The translations under genes were made by a program, and so were the position numbers. From Calothrix sp. HK-06 (lineage in GTDB: Bacteria; Cyanobacteriota; Cyanobacteriia; Cyanobacteriales; Nostocaceae), in NCBI RefSeq assembly GCF_001904745.1, contig NZ_MRCD01000043.1, positions 1-64,000 of the forward strand: a DNA stretch of 64,000 bases, in the 5' to 3' direction. Below the pieces are notes generated by a model. That model had not been told where the DNA came from, made no database searches, and saw only the letters and a list, made by a program, of their open reading frames with translations. Of the stretch, positions 25,250 to 35,216 are shown piece after piece (within the stretch, counting starts at the first letter, position 1; the number at the start of each line of letters is the position of its first letter).

Positions 25250-25645
25250 CTATACGCGGCGCCGCTTAGGAGGACGGCAACCATTGTGGGGTATAGGAGT
25301 GATATCGCGAATCAATGTAATTTCTAGCCCTGCTCCTTGTAATGCTCGAATCGCTGTTTCACGACCCGCTCCAGGACCAGAAACCATTACTTCCACTTGA
25401 CGCATACCAGAGTCAATTGCTCGGCGTGCTGCGCTTTCTGCTGCGGTTTGAGCGGCAAAGGGAGTACCTTTTTTCGCTCCTTTAAAGCCGCTTGACCCTG
25501 CACTTGCCCACGATATGACATCGCCGTTTTGGTCGGCAATAGTCACAATACTATTATTGAAAGTCGATTGAATGTAAGCAACTCCGTTGGGAACGTTACG
25601 TTTTGCTTTCTTGCTCCCGGCTTTTTTAGGTGTTTGACGCGCCAT
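25250..25645 (-). CDS. rpsK: 30S ribosomal protein S11
   Basis: This 131-aa protein contains [40 protein letters not shown] and the C-terminal [17 protein letters not shown], all typical of S11. It forms part of the platform of the small subunit next to the mRNA exit. It follows rpsM by 51 bp. Confidence 0.98.
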   Translation of the reverse strand: MARQTPKKAGSKKAKRNVPNGVAYIQSTFNNSIVTIADQNGDVISWASAGSSGFKGAKKGTPFAAQTAAESAARRAIDSGMRQVEVMVSGPGAGRETAIRALQGAGLEITLIRDITPIPHNGCRPPKRRRV

Positions 25646-25696
25646 ATTAATTCGTTTGAGTTAGCGTATAACTTGCTATGGAGCAAGCGATGAAAT

Positions 25697-26077
25697 TTAT
25701 TTCCCTGGTGCTTTCTTCTTACCAGCTACTGTCTGACGTCTACCGCGTCGAGTCCGAGCGTTCGTCCGAGTTCTTTGTCCCCTTACTGGTAGCCCCATCC
25801 GGTGACGACGCCCTCTGTAGGTGCCTATATCGACTAAGCGCTTGATGTTCATTGCTTCGAGGCGCCGCAAATCACCTTCTACTTGGTAATTGCTTTCAAC
25901 TTCACCCCGTAATGCGGTGACATCAGCATCACTTAAGTCTTTAACTCGTGTGTCAGGATTAACACCAGTTGCTGACAATATCGCTTGTGCCCGCGATAGA
26001 CCAATTCCAAAAATATAAGTCAGACCAATTTCAATCCGCTTGTCACGCGGAAGGTCTACTCCGGCAATACGTGCCAC
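25697..26077 (-). CDS. rpsM: 30S ribosomal protein S13
   Basis: This 126-aa protein begins [20 protein letters not shown] with the helix-two-turn-helix [14 protein letters not shown]. It ends with the rRNA- and tRNA-contacting basic segment [20 protein letters not shown]. It sits in the S13-S11-alpha order usual for the alpha operon. Confidence 0.98.
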   Translation of the reverse strand: MARIAGVDLPRDKRIEIGLTYIFGIGLSRAQAILSATGVNPDTRVKDLSDADVTALRGEVESNYQVEGDLRRLEAMNIKRLVDIGTYRGRRHRMGLPVRGQRTRTNARTRRGRRQTVAGKKKAPGK

Positions 26078-26182
26078 TATGAATATCTCCCATTGATTGC
26101 GTTGTTTTTTGCGCTGTACTTTACACAGCTGATACTATGTACTTAGTGAAGAACTTGCGACTCGCACTTGCTTTCAAGGATT

Positions 26183-26296
26183 TTAACCTTGACGTTGCTT
26201 GTGCTTGGGGTTTACACAAATTACCATGACGCGACCGCGACGCTTAATGACGTTGCACTTTTCGCAAATCCGCTTGACTGAAGCTCTAACTTTCAT
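26183..26296 (-). CDS. rpmJ: 50S ribosomal protein L36
   Basis: This 37-aa gene starts at ATG 26296 and ends at TAA 26183-26185. The product begins [20 protein letters not shown] and ends [10 protein letters not shown]. The zinc ligands C11, C14 and C27 with H32 are all present (C-x2-C-x12-C-x4-H). It lies between infA and rpsM, the usual position. Confidence 0.97.
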   Translation of the reverse strand: MKVRASVKRICEKCNVIKRRGRVMVICVNPKHKQRQG

Positions 26297-26410
26297 GTTT
26301 CGCTCTTTAACTCCAAATGTTAAATTATACCATTTTTAAGAAAAAAATTCTGTTTTCAGAGTAGATATTACCCCAAAAATTTTTTGTTGTGGTAAAATCC
26401 TCTACATAAT

Positions 26411-26635
26411 CTACTTTTTCCTTAATCGATAGGTGATTCGACCCTTCGTTAAGTCATAGGGAGTAAGCTCCACTTTGACTCGGTCACCAGGTAGAATTTT
26501 GATGTAATTACGGCGAATTTTGCCGGAAATATGAGCAAGGACGTTAAAGCCATTGTCCAGGTCAACACGAAACATCGCGTTGGGCAATGACTCTGTTACC
26601 GTCCCTTCCATTTCTATTAGGTCTTGTTTAGACAA
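26411..26635 (-). CDS. infA: Translation initiation factor IF-1
   Basis: This 74-aa OB-fold protein starts [20 protein letters not shown] and continues [20 protein letters not shown] and [20 protein letters not shown]. It binds the A site of the 30S subunit during initiation. It is separated from adk by a 240-bp gap that includes short tandem repeats. Confidence 0.98.
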
Positions 26636-26847
26636 GTTGCTTCCCTCTTGTTTCCAATCAATTAATTTTTGCGCTTTTTCGAGCGTAAGTTGGATTTTTT
26701 AAAATGGCTTGCTGTATCGTCTATACTACAAGCACATAGATTTTGTCAAATACACTAACAGTTTATTAATATATCTTATTTAATTAAGAACTGGCAGTTT
26801 CGTTTTGGAGAGTAAGGGTGAGAGGGTTAGATGTGAGATAAGATATT

Positions 26848-26877
26848 CCCACACTTCCACACTCCCACACTCCCACT
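26848..26877. repeat. 8-bp tandem repeat CCACACT(C/T) next to adk end
   Basis: Between adk and infA, CCCACACTTCCACACTCCCA continues into another CACTCCCA copy, giving three to four 8-bp units. The array reaches the adk stop codon. Short tandem repeats of this size are common in heterocystous cyanobacteria. Confidence 0.6.
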
Positions 26878-27430
26878 AGCTATTAATAGCTTGACCAATT
26901 TCAACAGTGACTTCTTCTAGGGACTGGTTACCATTGACTATTACTAGTTGCTGTTTGCCTGTGTAGTAGTCAATTAAAGGAGCTGTTTCTGAACGATACA
27001 CTTCAAGACGGCGCCGTATTACTTCTTCGGTATCATCTTTACGTCCTCGCTCAAGCAGGCGCCCAATCACAATTTCGTCAGGAACGTCAAGATTAACAAC
27101 TTTTTCTCCATGATGGTCTAACCTATCAAGCAAAGCTTCTAAAAAACCAGCTTGCTGAACAGTTCGAGGAAAACCATCAAGAATCCAGCCATGTTTGGTA
27201 TCAGCTTGAGTGAAGCGTTCCTCAACCATGTCTTGCACTAACTGGTCGGGCACTAACTCACCCCTGTCCATATAACCTTGAGCTTTGATTCCTAAAGGAG
27301 TTTGGTCTTTTAATGCTTGACGTAAAATGTCACCCGTTGAAATGTGGGGAATTTGCCAGTGGTCGGCTAGCGCTTTCGCTTGCGTCCCTTTACCAGCTCC
27401 GGGCGGTCCCAAGAAGATAAGTCGCGTCAC
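26876..27430 (-). CDS. adk: Adenylate kinase, short form
   Basis: This 184-aa enzyme catalyses ATP + AMP to 2 ADP. Walker A is FLGPPGAGKGTQAK at residue 6, the AMP-binding ISTGDILR follows, and GWILDGFPRT is in the middle. The LID is the short form (GRKDDTEEVIRRRL) without the zinc-binding insert, typical of cyanobacterial Adk. The start is GTG at 27430 and shares its first base with the last base of the secY stop (TAGTG), so the two genes are coupled. Confidence 0.97.
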   Translation of the reverse strand: MTRLIFLGPPGAGKGTQAKALADHWQIPHISTGDILRQALKDQTPLGIKAQGYMDRGELVPDQLVQDMVEERFTQADTKHGWILDGFPRTVQQAGFLEALLDRLDHHGEKVVNLDVPDEIVIGRLLERGRKDDTEEVIRRRLEVYRSETAPLIDYYTGKQQLVIVNGNQSLEEVTVEIGQAINS

Positions 27431-28743
27431 TATTGTTTCACCATTCCTTCATAGCGCTGAGAGATGACATAGGTTTGTACTTGTTTAGCAGTATCAATTG
27501 CTACGCCAACCAAAATTAATAACGAAGTAGCACCCAATCCCTTAAAGGTTGGAACTCCTAGCGCGCGCTCAATTGCAGTCGGAATAATCGCAATCAAGCC
27601 TAAAAAGATAGCACCCAAAAAGGTTAGTCGATTTAATACACGCTCAATGTACTCGCTTGTAGCTTTACCTGGACGAATACCAGGAATTGAGGAACCCATT
27701 TTCTTTAAGTTCTGTGACACATCAACTGGGTTAACAATTAATGAGGAATAGAAATAGCTAAAGAAAACAATCGATACAAGGTAAACGAGCGCATAAACCC
27801 AAGAACCACTGCCACCAGGACTCAAATAAGTATTGACGATATTTGCTAACTCAGCATTTTTAGTAAAGTTAGCTATTAATAAAGGCAAACTGAGAATTGC
27901 CGCAGCGAAAATGATGGGCATTACACCACCTTGGTTAAGGCGTAAAGGTAAGTAGCTGCGTTGTTCTGCTAGAACCCTACGACCAACTTGGCGCCGTGCT
28001 GAGATAATGGGAATACGTCGAACACCTTCTTGTACGAAGACGATACCAACGATTGTTACTAAGAACAGCAATAATAAGACGATGACGCGACCGACAATTT
28101 CACGACCACCAGATTCAACAAATTGAATTGTGTCGCCTAATGATTTTGGCAGCGTTGACACAATGTTGACAAAAATCAACAAAGAGGCGCCATTTCCAAC
28201 TCCACGTTCAGTAATTACCTCAGAAGCCCACATTACGAACATTGAACCAGCCACTAACGCAATTGCAGTTTGAGCGACAAATAAAGGTCCAAAGTTGTAA
28301 GCATACGGTTTCAACCAGAATGACGCGAGGAAAACACTTTGTACAATCCCCCATCCCAATGACACGTAACGTGTATATTGAGACAGTTTGCGTCTACCTG
28401 CTTCACCTTCGTTTTTCTGTAAATTTTCTAAAGATGGAATGGCGGCAGTCAAAAGTTGGATAATAATCGAAGCATTAATATAGGGCAGAATCCCTAAAGC
28501 AAAGATTCCCAACGCCGACAGTCCGCCACCCGAAAAGATATCCAAAAAGCTTAATATCTGATTATTACTGGCAACGGCACGGGCAAATTCTACACGATTG
28601 ATTCCTGGAATTGGTAAATGAATACCAAGGCGTATCAGCATGAGAATACCGACCGTGACAAGCAGCCGACCTCTTAGTCCAGCTGCTTGCGCCATTTGCA
28701 TAAAAGTTTCTTGAGCGGTTGGGGGTTTATCTCGACTAATCAT
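27430..28743 (-). CDS. secY: Preprotein translocase subunit SecY
   Basis: This 437-aa channel subunit of the Sec translocon has ten hydrophobic segments. Recognisable motifs are GIHLPIPGINR near the N terminus, FSGGGLSALGIFALGILPYI (plug and TM2 region), and the cytoplasmic EGVRRIPIISARRQVGRR. The partner subunit SecG is encoded at 3541-3774. In the operon it follows rplO and is coupled to adk. Confidence 0.98.
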   Translation of the reverse strand: MISRDKPPTAQETFMQMAQAAGLRGRLLVTVGILMLIRLGIHLPIPGINRVEFARAVASNNQILSFLDIFSGGGLSALGIFALGILPYINASIIIQLLTAAIPSLENLQKNEGEAGRRKLSQYTRYVSLGWGIVQSVFLASFWLKPYAYNFGPLFVAQTAIALVAGSMFVMWASEVITERGVGNGASLLIFVNIVSTLPKSLGDTIQFVESGGREIVGRVIVLLLLFLVTIVGIVFVQEGVRRIPIISARRQVGRRVLAEQRSYLPLRLNQGGVMPIIFAAAILSLPLLIANFTKNAELANIVNTYLSPGGSGSWVYALVYLVSIVFFSYFYSSLIVNPVDVSQNLKKMGSSIPGIRPGKATSEYIERVLNRLTFLGAIFLGLIAIIPTAIERALGVPTFKGLGATSLLILVGVAIDTAKQVQTYVISQRYEGMVKQ

Positions 28744-28823
28744 AGCGGGTGTTACCTAGAGAACGAACGGAGGCGCCAACATGCTGAGAGCTTGCTTTTA
28801 AGCAAAGAAGTGGGCGCCGAGGC

Positions 28824-29270
28824 TCACCCTATAACTTCGCAGCTCCCACCAGCAGCCTCAATTTTGCTGCGTGCCGAACCTGTAAAGGCTGCGGCTTTCA
28901 CTTGAAGCGCAACACCTAACTCTCCGTTACCCAAAATTTTCAAAGGTGCTTTACCACTTGTGAGAATCCCAGTTTCTTTGAGCGATTCCAAAGTTACCTC
29001 TGTATTTGCGGGGAGCGATGCTAGCTTTTCTACATTAATCGTAGTGTATTCTTTGCGCGGAGCGAGGGGAAAACCCTTCAATTTCGGTAAACGACGGTAT
29101 AAAGGTTGTTGACCACCTTCAAAACCTGGACGAGTACCACCACCAGAACGCGCATTTTGACCACGCATCCCCTTACCGGAACTGGCGCCTTGTCCGGCGG
29201 AAATACCGCGACCTAGACGGCGCGGACGCTGTTTCGAGCCGACTTGCGGCTTTAAATCATTAAGTCTCAT
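28824..29270 (-). CDS. rplO: 50S ribosomal protein L15
   Basis: This 148-aa protein has the glycine- and arginine-rich start [40 protein letters not shown] and a compact C-terminal domain ending [13 protein letters not shown]. It follows rpsE by 40 bp; rpmD (L30) is absent, as in other cyanobacteria. Confidence 0.98.
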   Translation of the reverse strand: MRLNDLKPQVGSKQRPRRLGRGISAGQGASSGKGMRGQNARSGGGTRPGFEGGQQPLYRRLPKLKGFPLAPRKEYTTINVEKLASLPANTEVTLESLKETGILTSGKAPLKILGNGELGVALQVKAAAFTGSARSKIEAAGGSCEVIG

Positions 29271-29310
29271 GACTCTATATTTAGTCCTTAATTACACTAA
29301 AACCTATCTA

Positions 29311-29841
29311 CTACTGAGCGTAGAGATTTTCGATTGGCACACCTCTATCTTCTGCTACTTCCGAGAAAGTACGTAGAGTTGAGAGTGCATTAACTGCGGC
29401 GCGTGCATTATTTAAAGGATTGTTCGAGCCGAGTTGTTTTGCCAATATATTACGAATTCCGGCTAGTTCTAATACAGTACGCACGGCACCACCTGCAATT
29501 ACACCTGTACCAGGAGATGCTGGACGCATTAGAACTTTTGCACTACCACCGACTCCGTTGATGGGGTGAGGTATAGAATTAGCTTTGTTCATTGGCACTT
29601 CAACGAGGTGTTTTTTGCCATCAGCAACGCCTTTTTTCACGGCGCCAATAACATCAGAAGCTTTACCAACACCAACACCAACTTGACCGCGTTCGTTGCC
29701 GACAACAACGATGGCACGGAAGCTGAGTTTTTTACCACCTTTTACTACTTTGCTAACGCGGCGAATTTGAATAACCCGTTCTTGCCAGTTGGTTTCTTCT
29801 TTTTTCGTTTTGTTAGTTTTACGACGACCACCTGTAGCCAT
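29311..29841 (-). CDS. rpsE: 30S ribosomal protein S5
   Basis: This 176-aa protein contains [20 protein letters not shown] and [20 protein letters not shown], the double-stranded-RNA-binding-like domain of S5. [20 protein letters not shown] lies in the C-terminal domain. It contributes to decoding accuracy. It lies between rplR and rplO. Confidence 0.98.
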   Translation of the reverse strand: MATGGRRKTNKTKKEETNWQERVIQIRRVSKVVKGGKKLSFRAIVVVGNERGQVGVGVGKASDVIGAVKKGVADGKKHLVEVPMNKANSIPHPINGVGGSAKVLMRPASPGTGVIAGGAVRTVLELAGIRNILAKQLGSNNPLNNARAAVNALSTLRTFSEVAEDRGVPIENLYAQ

Positions 29842-29877
29842 ATGTATTGTTCTCTCGTTTTGTTGTTTGCGACTGCC

Positions 29878-30240
29878 TTAAAAACTTAAACCAGCTTCGC
29901 GCGCAGCGTCGGCGAGAGCTTTAATGCGACCGTGATAAAGGTTTCCACCTCTGTCAAACACAACTTGGGTAATACCTTTTTCTCGCGCGCGCAGCGCAAT
30001 TAGCCTACCGACTTCGGTTGAAGCAGAGCAATTTCCACCTGAAGTTATTTTTGATTTAATTTCAGGTTCCACTGTTGAAGCTGCGACTAAAGTATGTTGA
30101 GCAGCATCATCAATAACCTGAGCGTATATATGGTCGTTCGAGCGGAAGACTGATAATCTTGGACGTTCGGGTGAACCATTTACTTTGCCACGAACACGAC
30201 GATGGCGCCGTTGTTTCGATTCTTTGCGAGTCAGTTTCAT
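29878..30240 (-). CDS. rplR: 50S ribosomal protein L18
   Basis: This 120-aa 5S rRNA-binding protein has a basic N terminus ([18 protein letters not shown]) and the core [20 protein letters not shown]. It ends [20 protein letters not shown]. It starts 3 bp after the rplF stop. Confidence 0.98.
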   Translation of the reverse strand: MKLTRKESKQRRHRRVRGKVNGSPERPRLSVFRSNDHIYAQVIDDAAQHTLVAASTVEPEIKSKITSGGNCSASTEVGRLIALRAREKGITQVVFDRGGNLYHGRIKALADAAREAGLSF

Positions 30241-30243
30241 ATT

Positions 30244-30789
30244 TTACTTCTTACCCTTACCAGTCTTACCAGCCTTACGAAGAATTACCTCACCGGCGTA
30301 ACGAATACCTTTACCTTTGTAAGGTTCAGGTGGTCGAACCGCACGAATACGCGCAGCAGTGTTACCAACAATCTCTTTGTCGTAACCGCTAACTATAACG
30401 TTTGTAGGATTTTCTACTGCAAATTGGATACCATCTGGTGGTGGTATTTGTACTTGGTGACTGTAACCCATACTTAATACTAAGTTACGTCCGGAAAGAG
30501 CAGCACGATAACCAACCCCTTGAATTTCCAACTTCCGTTGAAAACCAGTTGAGACACCTTCAACCATGTTGGCGACAAGTGTTCGGCACAAACCGTGTAG
30601 TTGGCGAGATACGCGCGAATCATCTATACGGTTAACATTAAGAGTTTCTCCTTCTTGAGCAACCGTAATGTTAACTGGCAATTCGCGAGACAGTTCGCCT
30701 TTTGGACCTTTGACAACTATTTTGGCGCCATCCAAAGTTATTTCAACTTTGGCAGGAACCGTAATTGGACGTTTACCAATTCGAGACAT
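30244..30789 (-). CDS. rplF: 50S ribosomal protein L6
   Basis: This 181-aa protein begins [20 protein letters not shown]. It carries the second-domain signature [20 protein letters not shown] near the C terminus, followed by a lysine-rich tail. It binds near the factor-binding centre of the 50S subunit. Confidence 0.98.
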   Translation of the reverse strand: MSRIGKRPITVPAKVEITLDGAKIVVKGPKGELSRELPVNITVAQEGETLNVNRIDDSRVSRQLHGLCRTLVANMVEGVSTGFQRKLEIQGVGYRAALSGRNLVLSMGYSHQVQIPPPDGIQFAVENPTNVIVSGYDKEIVGNTAARIRAVRPPEPYKGKGIRYAGEVILRKAGKTGKGKK

Positions 30790-30804
30790 AATGTTTACCT
30801 TTCT

Positions 30805-31206
30805 TTACCAAACGTAGCAAAGTACTTCACCACCAACATTTTGACGACGTGCTTCACGGTCGGTCATAATGCCACTGGATGTGGAAATAATTGCAATACC
30901 GATACCACCTAAAACTCGTGGCAGGTCTTTTCGGTTTGAATAAACGCGAAGTCCGGGTCTGCTAACTCTTTTTAAAGCGGTGATTAAAGGTTGACGACTT
31001 TTGCCTTTATACTTCAGGGCAATTACTAAGTTCGTTTTGATACCTTCACCTTTCTCTTCAAACTCACCAATAAAGCCTTCTTCACGAAGAACTTTTGCAA
31101 TACTGCGAGTCATTCTGGTTGCGGGCACTTCTGTAGTCTGATGCCGCGCCATGTTAGCATTGCGGATGCGCGTGAGCATATCTGCAACTGTATCGTTTGC
31201 CGCCAT
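30805..31206 (-). CDS. rpsH: 30S ribosomal protein S8
   Basis: This 133-aa protein begins [20 protein letters not shown] and ends with the signature [20 protein letters not shown] followed by VLCYVW. S8 is a primary 16S rRNA-binding protein and in enterobacteria is the repressor of the spc operon; whether it has that role here is not known. Confidence 0.98.
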   Translation of the reverse strand: MAANDTVADMLTRIRNANMARHQTTEVPATRMTRSIAKVLREEGFIGEFEEKGEGIKTNLVIALKYKGKSRQPLITALKRVSRPGLRVYSNRKDLPRVLGGIGIAIISTSSGIMTDREARRQNVGGEVLCYVW

Positions 31207-31227
31207 CTTTACCCTCTAATGGTTAAA

Positions 31228-31773
31228 TTACTGGTCGCGAAAGGGCATACCCATTTCTTTTAACAACGCGCGACCTTCTTCGTCGCTACTCGCGGTTGTA
31301 ATGATGGAAATATCCATCCCGCGAATTTGGTCAACTTTGTCGTATTCGACTTCAGGGAATATCAATTGTTCACGAACACCGAGTGTATAATTACCGCGTC
31401 CGTCAAAACTTTTTGGACTAACACCACGGAAGTCACGGATACGTGGCAATGTCAAATTGATGAATCGTTCTAAAAACGAGTACATCCGGTCACCACGTAA
31501 TGTCACCATAATACCGACGGGCATTCCCTGACGAATTTTGAAGCCCGCAATCGCTTTTTTAGCGCGCGTGACAACTGGCTTTTGTCCTGTAATCAAAGCA
31601 ATTTCAGCCAATGAAGCTTCGAGAGATTTGGCGTTTTGCGCTGCCTCTCCCATTCCTCGGTTAACAGTAACTTTAATCACCTTGGGAACTTGGTGAACGT
31701 TCGTATATTCAAACTGTTTAATCAGTTTAGGAACAATTGTTTCCTGATATGTAGTTTTGAGTGTATTTGCCAT
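31228..31773 (-). CDS. rplE: 50S ribosomal protein L5
   Basis: This 181-aa 5S rRNA-binding protein contains [40 protein letters not shown] and the C-terminal [17 protein letters not shown]. Between it and rplX there is a perfect palindrome. rpsN (S14) does not follow, as in other cyanobacteria where rpsN lies elsewhere. Confidence 0.98.
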   Translation of the reverse strand: MANTLKTTYQETIVPKLIKQFEYTNVHQVPKVIKVTVNRGMGEAAQNAKSLEASLAEIALITGQKPVVTRAKKAIAGFKIRQGMPVGIMVTLRGDRMYSFLERFINLTLPRIRDFRGVSPKSFDGRGNYTLGVREQLIFPEVEYDKVDQIRGMDISIITTASSDEEGRALLKEMGMPFRDQ

Positions 31774-31836
31774 AAATCTTAGAAGGGTCGTATTAGTCCC
31801 TGGTCTTGGTCAGGAAAAAAGTAATGAATTTGTTGT

Positions 31837-31864
31837 GTAGAGACGTGATTAATCACGTCTCTAC
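31837..31864. repeat. Perfect 28-bp palindrome overlapping the rplX stop codon
   Basis: The sequence is two perfect 14-bp arms, GTAGAGACGTGATT and AATCACGTCTCTAC, with no loop. The rplX stop codon (31861-31863) lies inside the right arm. Related elements are at 35181-35208 (rpsS-rplB gap) and, degenerate, near 7704-7730. It can form a hairpin in the mRNA between L24 and L5 coding regions. Confidence 0.85.
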
Positions 31865-32214
31865 TTGTCAAGAATTTCCCCGGTTTTCTTGAGCATCCGC
31901 ACTTTCTTTCCTTCGGCTGTTACTGTGTAGCAAACGCGACTAGCGACGTTTTGCTTCGTGGAGTACAGCATGACGTTGGAACTGTGAATGGGGTACTCTT
32001 GGGTAACAATACGTCCAGATTCCCCTTCTGCTTGGGGTTTGACGTGTTTTGTTTTAATGTTCACGCCAGTTACAATGACCTTGCTTTCTTGGGGAAGCGC
32101 TTTGGTAATTTCCCCGACTTTGCCTTTGTCTTTGCCAGAGATTACCTGAACGGTATCACCTGCTTTGACGTGCATCTTGTGAAATTTGGGTTTTTCTTTT
32201 GTTTTATTACCCAT
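31861..32214 (-). CDS. rplX: 50S ribosomal protein L24
   Basis: This 117-aa protein carries the KOW motif [20 protein letters not shown] near residues 16-35 and [15 protein letters not shown]. It is an assembly initiator protein for the 50S subunit. Its ATG overlaps the rplN stop by one base. Its stop codon lies inside the palindromic repeat at 31837-31864, which therefore supplies the stop and perhaps the last residue. Confidence 0.98.
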   Translation of the reverse strand: MGNKTKEKPKFHKMHVKAGDTVQVISGKDKGKVGEITKALPQESKVIVTGVNIKTKHVKPQAEGESGRIVTQEYPIHSSNVMLYSTKQNVASRVCYTVTAEGKKVRMLKKTGEILDK

Positions 32215-32582
32215 TACAGAACCTCCGGCGCCAGCGATACAATTTTGGTAAAGCTTTTATCACGCAGTTCGCGAGCTACTGGTCCAAAAACGCGAGTACC
32301 TCTAGGATTTCCATCTTTGTTAATGATGACTGCAGCGTTGTCGTCAAAACGAATACTCATGCCGCTATCTCTACGGATAGTATGACGAGTACGAACGATA
32401 ACTGCTTCAACAACATCAGACTTTTTAACTGCCATGTTGGGTGAAGCATCTTTAACGACGGCGATAATGCGGTCGCCAATGAAACCGTAACGACTGTTAC
32501 CTGCACCCAATACGCGGATACACATTAATTTACGGGCGCCGCTGTTATCTGCGACATTTAAATAGCTTTGCTGCTGAATCAC
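32214..32582 (-). CDS. rplN: 50S ribosomal protein L14
   Basis: This 122-aa protein begins [20 protein letters not shown] and contains [20 protein letters not shown] and [20 protein letters not shown], all standard. It forms the bridge B8 region with L19. It is coupled to rplX by a one-base overlap. Confidence 0.98.
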   Translation of the reverse strand: MIQQQSYLNVADNSGARKLMCIRVLGAGNSRYGFIGDRIIAVVKDASPNMAVKKSDVVEAVIVRTRHTIRRDSGMSIRFDDNAAVIINKDGNPRGTRVFGPVARELRDKSFTKIVSLAPEVL

Positions 32583-32636
32583 GATTTGTTCTCCTTAGCT
32601 AGTGAAACCGTGGAACCACGATTTACATTTTTAGTC

Positions 32637-32873
32637 TTATTTCAGGATTTCTGTGACTTTCCAGCGTTTAGTTTTGCTCAAAGGACGAGTTTCAGAAATG
32701 CGAACACGGTCGCCAATTTTACACTGATTCTCTTCGTCGTGAGCTTTGTAACGCTTGGTCTTCACAACAATTTTTTTGTACTTAGGATGTGGAGCGCGGT
32801 TTTCAACGGCAACAACTACCGTCTTTTGCATTTTGTCGCTAACCACTAAACCAACTCGTTCTTTAAGTGCCAT
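32637..32873 (-). CDS. rpsQ: 30S ribosomal protein S17
   Basis: This 78-aa OB-fold protein contains [20 protein letters not shown] and [20 protein letters not shown], the S17 signature. It is a primary 16S rRNA-binding protein. It starts 8 bp after the rpmC stop. Confidence 0.98.
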   Translation of the reverse strand: MALKERVGLVVSDKMQKTVVVAVENRAPHPKYKKIVVKTKRYKAHDEENQCKIGDRVRISETRPLSKTKRWKVTEILK

Positions 32874-32881
32874 AATGTCTC

Positions 32882-33097
32882 CTAACTTTGTTTCGCTGCT
32901 TCACGTTTACGCTCATTTTCTACAGTTAACAACTGCGAGAGACGGTGACGAGCATGGCGAAACTGGTGAGGCTTTTCTAACTGACGTGTGGCTTTTTGTA
33001 AACGCAACTGAAATAACTGCTTTTTAACTGCGGTTATTTGTTCTGACAGTTGCTCGTCGCTCAATTCTCTTGCTTCTGAAACTTTGGAAAGTGCCAT
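32882..33097 (-). CDS. rpmC: 50S ribosomal protein L29
   Basis: This 71-aa helical hairpin protein contains [34 protein letters not shown] and [18 protein letters not shown]. It lies at the polypeptide exit of the 50S subunit. It is 3 bp from rplP. Confidence 0.97.
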   Translation of the reverse strand: MALSKVSEARELSDEQLSEQITAVKKQLFQLRLQKATRQLEKPHQFRHARHRLSQLLTVENERKREAAKQS

Positions 33098-33100
33098 TAC

Positions 33101-33610
33101 CTACTCCTGTTCACTCAAAACTGGCTCGCTGGCAACTGCTTCATTTGCAACTGCTTCTGAGGTAACTGCTTCGCTATCATCTATATCAACAGATGGTTCG
33201 ATTTGAGTACGCGAAATAAACTTTGTTTTGATTGGCAGTTTATATGATGCCAAACGCATTGCTTCGCGTGCAATTTCTTCACTAACACCAGCAATTTCAA
33301 ACAAAATTCGACCGGGTTTCACAACAGCTACCCAAAATTCGGGGTTTCCCTTACCAGAACCCATCCGGGTTTCAGCAGGACGCATTGTTACAGGTTTGTC
33401 AGGGAAAATACGAATCCAGATTTTACCACCCCGACGAATATAACGAGTCATCGCACGACGTGAGGCTTCGATTTGTCGGGAAGTAATCCAGCATGGCTCT
33501 TGTGCTTGAAGTGCAAAATCTCCAAACGACAAAGAGCTACCGCGCGACGCCAACCCTTTCATTCGTCCGCGTTGCTGTTTGCGGAATTTAGTTCTTCTTG
33601 GACTTAACAT
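33101..33610 (-). CDS. rplP: 50S ribosomal protein L16 with acidic C-terminal extension
   Basis: This 169-aa protein has the complete L16 core: [40 protein letters not shown] and [20 protein letters not shown]. Cyanobacterial L16 is usually about 140 aa. Here the last 28 residues are a repetitive acidic tail ([28 protein letters not shown]) coded by an imperfect short DNA repeat. The tail would face solvent or act as a disordered extension; its role is unknown. There is no sign of a frameshift. Confidence 0.95.
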   Translation of the reverse strand: MLSPRRTKFRKQQRGRMKGLASRGSSLSFGDFALQAQEPCWITSRQIEASRRAMTRYIRRGGKIWIRIFPDKPVTMRPAETRMGSGKGNPEFWVAVVKPGRILFEIAGVSEEIAREAMRLASYKLPIKTKFISRTQIEPSVDIDDSEAVTSEAVANEAVASEPVLSEQE

Positions 33611-33654
33611 AATTGGGTACCAAACATTTTAGATTTTAGAAATCCAAAATCTAT

Positions 33655-34446
33655 TTATCCTTCATTTGAACGGTCTTCAAACTGTTGACGGCGGCGCCCA
33701 GCACCACCACCACCACGACGACGCTGGTCGCGATCTCCACGCTGGTCGCGGTCTCCACGGTCACGTGCTACTGGCGGTAATTCGCGGTCTTCTTGACCAG
33801 GAATAATTTCTCCCTTGAATACCCAAACTTTGATACCAAGGATTCCGTAAATAGTTTTCGCAGTGCAATAAGAGTAATCAATATCAGCACGTAAAGTATG
33901 TAAAGGTACACTACCTTCACGCGAAGCCTCTGTACGTGCAATTTCAGCACCGTTGAGACGACCGCTAACTTGAATTTTGATACCTTGTACACCAGCACGT
34001 TGCGCGCGCTGAATCGCTTGGCGAACTACACGACGGAACGAAACCCGACGTTCGAGTTGTTGTGCTACATACTCAGCAATTAAGTAAGCGTTAGCATCAA
34101 CTCGCTGTACTTCAACAACGTTGATACGAATTTGACGATTGCTGCCTAAAAGTTGTTGTAACCCGGTTCTAAGTGAGTCAATACCTTGACCACCACGACC
34201 AACAACAACACCAGGTCTAGCTGTACGAACTTCAAGGTCAATTTGATCAGCTTTACGCTCAATCCGTACTTCTGAAATTCCGGCGTTGTTTTGTGCGTAT
34301 CTACCCAGTTTTTCTTCTATATATTTACGAAGCTTATAATCTTCTTGCAGAAGCTCTGGGTAACGACTGGGGTCAGCAAACCAACGAGATTGATGTTCTT
34401 GTGTAATCCCTAGGCGAAAACCTACTGGATGAATCTTCTGTCCCAC
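33655..34446 (-). CDS. rpsC: 30S ribosomal protein S3
   Basis: This 263-aa protein has the KH-type domain ([20 protein letters not shown]) and the C-terminal S3 domain ([35 protein letters not shown]). The tail is a long arginine/glycine/aspartate-rich stretch ([20 protein letters not shown]), low-complexity and commonly extended in cyanobacteria. Confidence 0.98.
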   Translation of the reverse strand: MGQKIHPVGFRLGITQEHQSRWFADPSRYPELLQEDYKLRKYIEEKLGRYAQNNAGISEVRIERKADQIDLEVRTARPGVVVGRGGQGIDSLRTGLQQLLGSNRQIRINVVEVQRVDANAYLIAEYVAQQLERRVSFRRVVRQAIQRAQRAGVQGIKIQVSGRLNGAEIARTEASREGSVPLHTLRADIDYSYCTAKTIYGILGIKVWVFKGEIIPGQEDRELPPVARDRGDRDQRGDRDQRRRGGGGAGRRRQQFEDRSNEG

Positions 34447-34490
34447 AAATACTCCCTCTAAAATTTCTTACTGTAGAAGTTTTTCATTTC

Positions 34491-34859
34491 TTATTCCGCA
34501 ACTGCACCAGCAGCTACAGCAAGAGTTATATGACACGTTGGTTTGCGAATTTGGTATGCTCGACCTTGCGCTCTAGGTTGAAAACGCTTTAAAACTGGGC
34601 CTTGGTCAGCAAAAGCTTGTGTAATTACTAGTTCTGCACGGTTAAGTCCATTGTTATGTTCAGCGTTAGCTGCTGCACTTCGCAATAACTTTAAAACTGG
34701 GTCGCACGAGCGATAAGGCATAAACTCTAGAATTACCAAAGCTTCGCGGTAAGAACGTCCGCGTATTTGGTCGAGAACACGTCGCACTTTTAAAGGAGAC
34801 ATGCGTACAAAGCGCGCGATAGCTTTGACTTCTGGACTAGTAACTTCAGTTTTTGGCAT
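34491..34859 (-). CDS. rplV: 50S ribosomal protein L22
   Basis: This 122-aa protein contains [20 protein letters not shown] and [20 protein letters not shown]. The hairpin that lines the exit tunnel is [20 protein letters not shown]. It lies 8 bp after rpsS. Confidence 0.98.
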   Translation of the reverse strand: MPKTEVTSPEVKAIARFVRMSPLKVRRVLDQIRGRSYREALVILEFMPYRSCDPVLKLLRSAAANAEHNNGLNRAELVITQAFADQGPVLKRFQPRAQGRAYQIRKPTCHITLAVAAGAVAE

Positions 34860-34867
34860 AGTTTCTT

Positions 34868-35146
34868 CTATCTCCCACCTTTCTTATCGCTCTTAGCATG
34901 ACCACGATAGGTACGTGTAGGAGCAAATTCGCCTAATTTATGACCTACCATTTGGTCACTTACAAACACAGGCACATGCTGTCTACCGTTGTGTACAGCA
35001 ATTGTATGTCCAACCATTTGCGGCAGAATTGTCGAAGCACGCGACCAAGTTTTAATAACTTCTTTTCTATTAGAAGCGTTAAGCCTATCTACTTTTTTCA
35101 ACAAATGGTCTGCAACAAAGGGACCTTTTTTTAGAGAACGACCCAT
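34868..35146 (-). CDS. rpsS: 30S ribosomal protein S19
   Basis: This 92-aa protein begins [20 protein letters not shown] at ATG 35146 and contains [33 protein letters not shown]. An upstream in-frame extension to 35242 would overlap the rplB end and the spacer hairpin and has no family support. Confidence 0.97.
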   Translation of the reverse strand: MGRSLKKGPFVADHLLKKVDRLNASNRKEVIKTWSRASTILPQMVGHTIAVHNGRQHVPVFVSDQMVGHKLGEFAPTRTYRGHAKSDKKGGR

Positions 35147-35180
35147 AACAAAAATTTTTAGTTGGATAGGGTTGGGGTGT

Positions 35181-35208
35181 GTAGAGACCGAATTAATACG
35201 ATCTCTAC
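35181..35208. repeat. GTAGAGAC hairpin in the rpsS-rplB spacer
   Basis: GTAGAGA and TCTCTAC (with CG/CG inner pairs) flank AATTAATA. It has the same arms and size (28 bp) as the perfect palindrome at 31837-31864 but is slightly degenerate. The right arm contains one of the 13 GATC sites (35200). It is probably another copy of the same dispersed element. Confidence 0.75.
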
Positions 35209-35216
35209 AAACAAAT

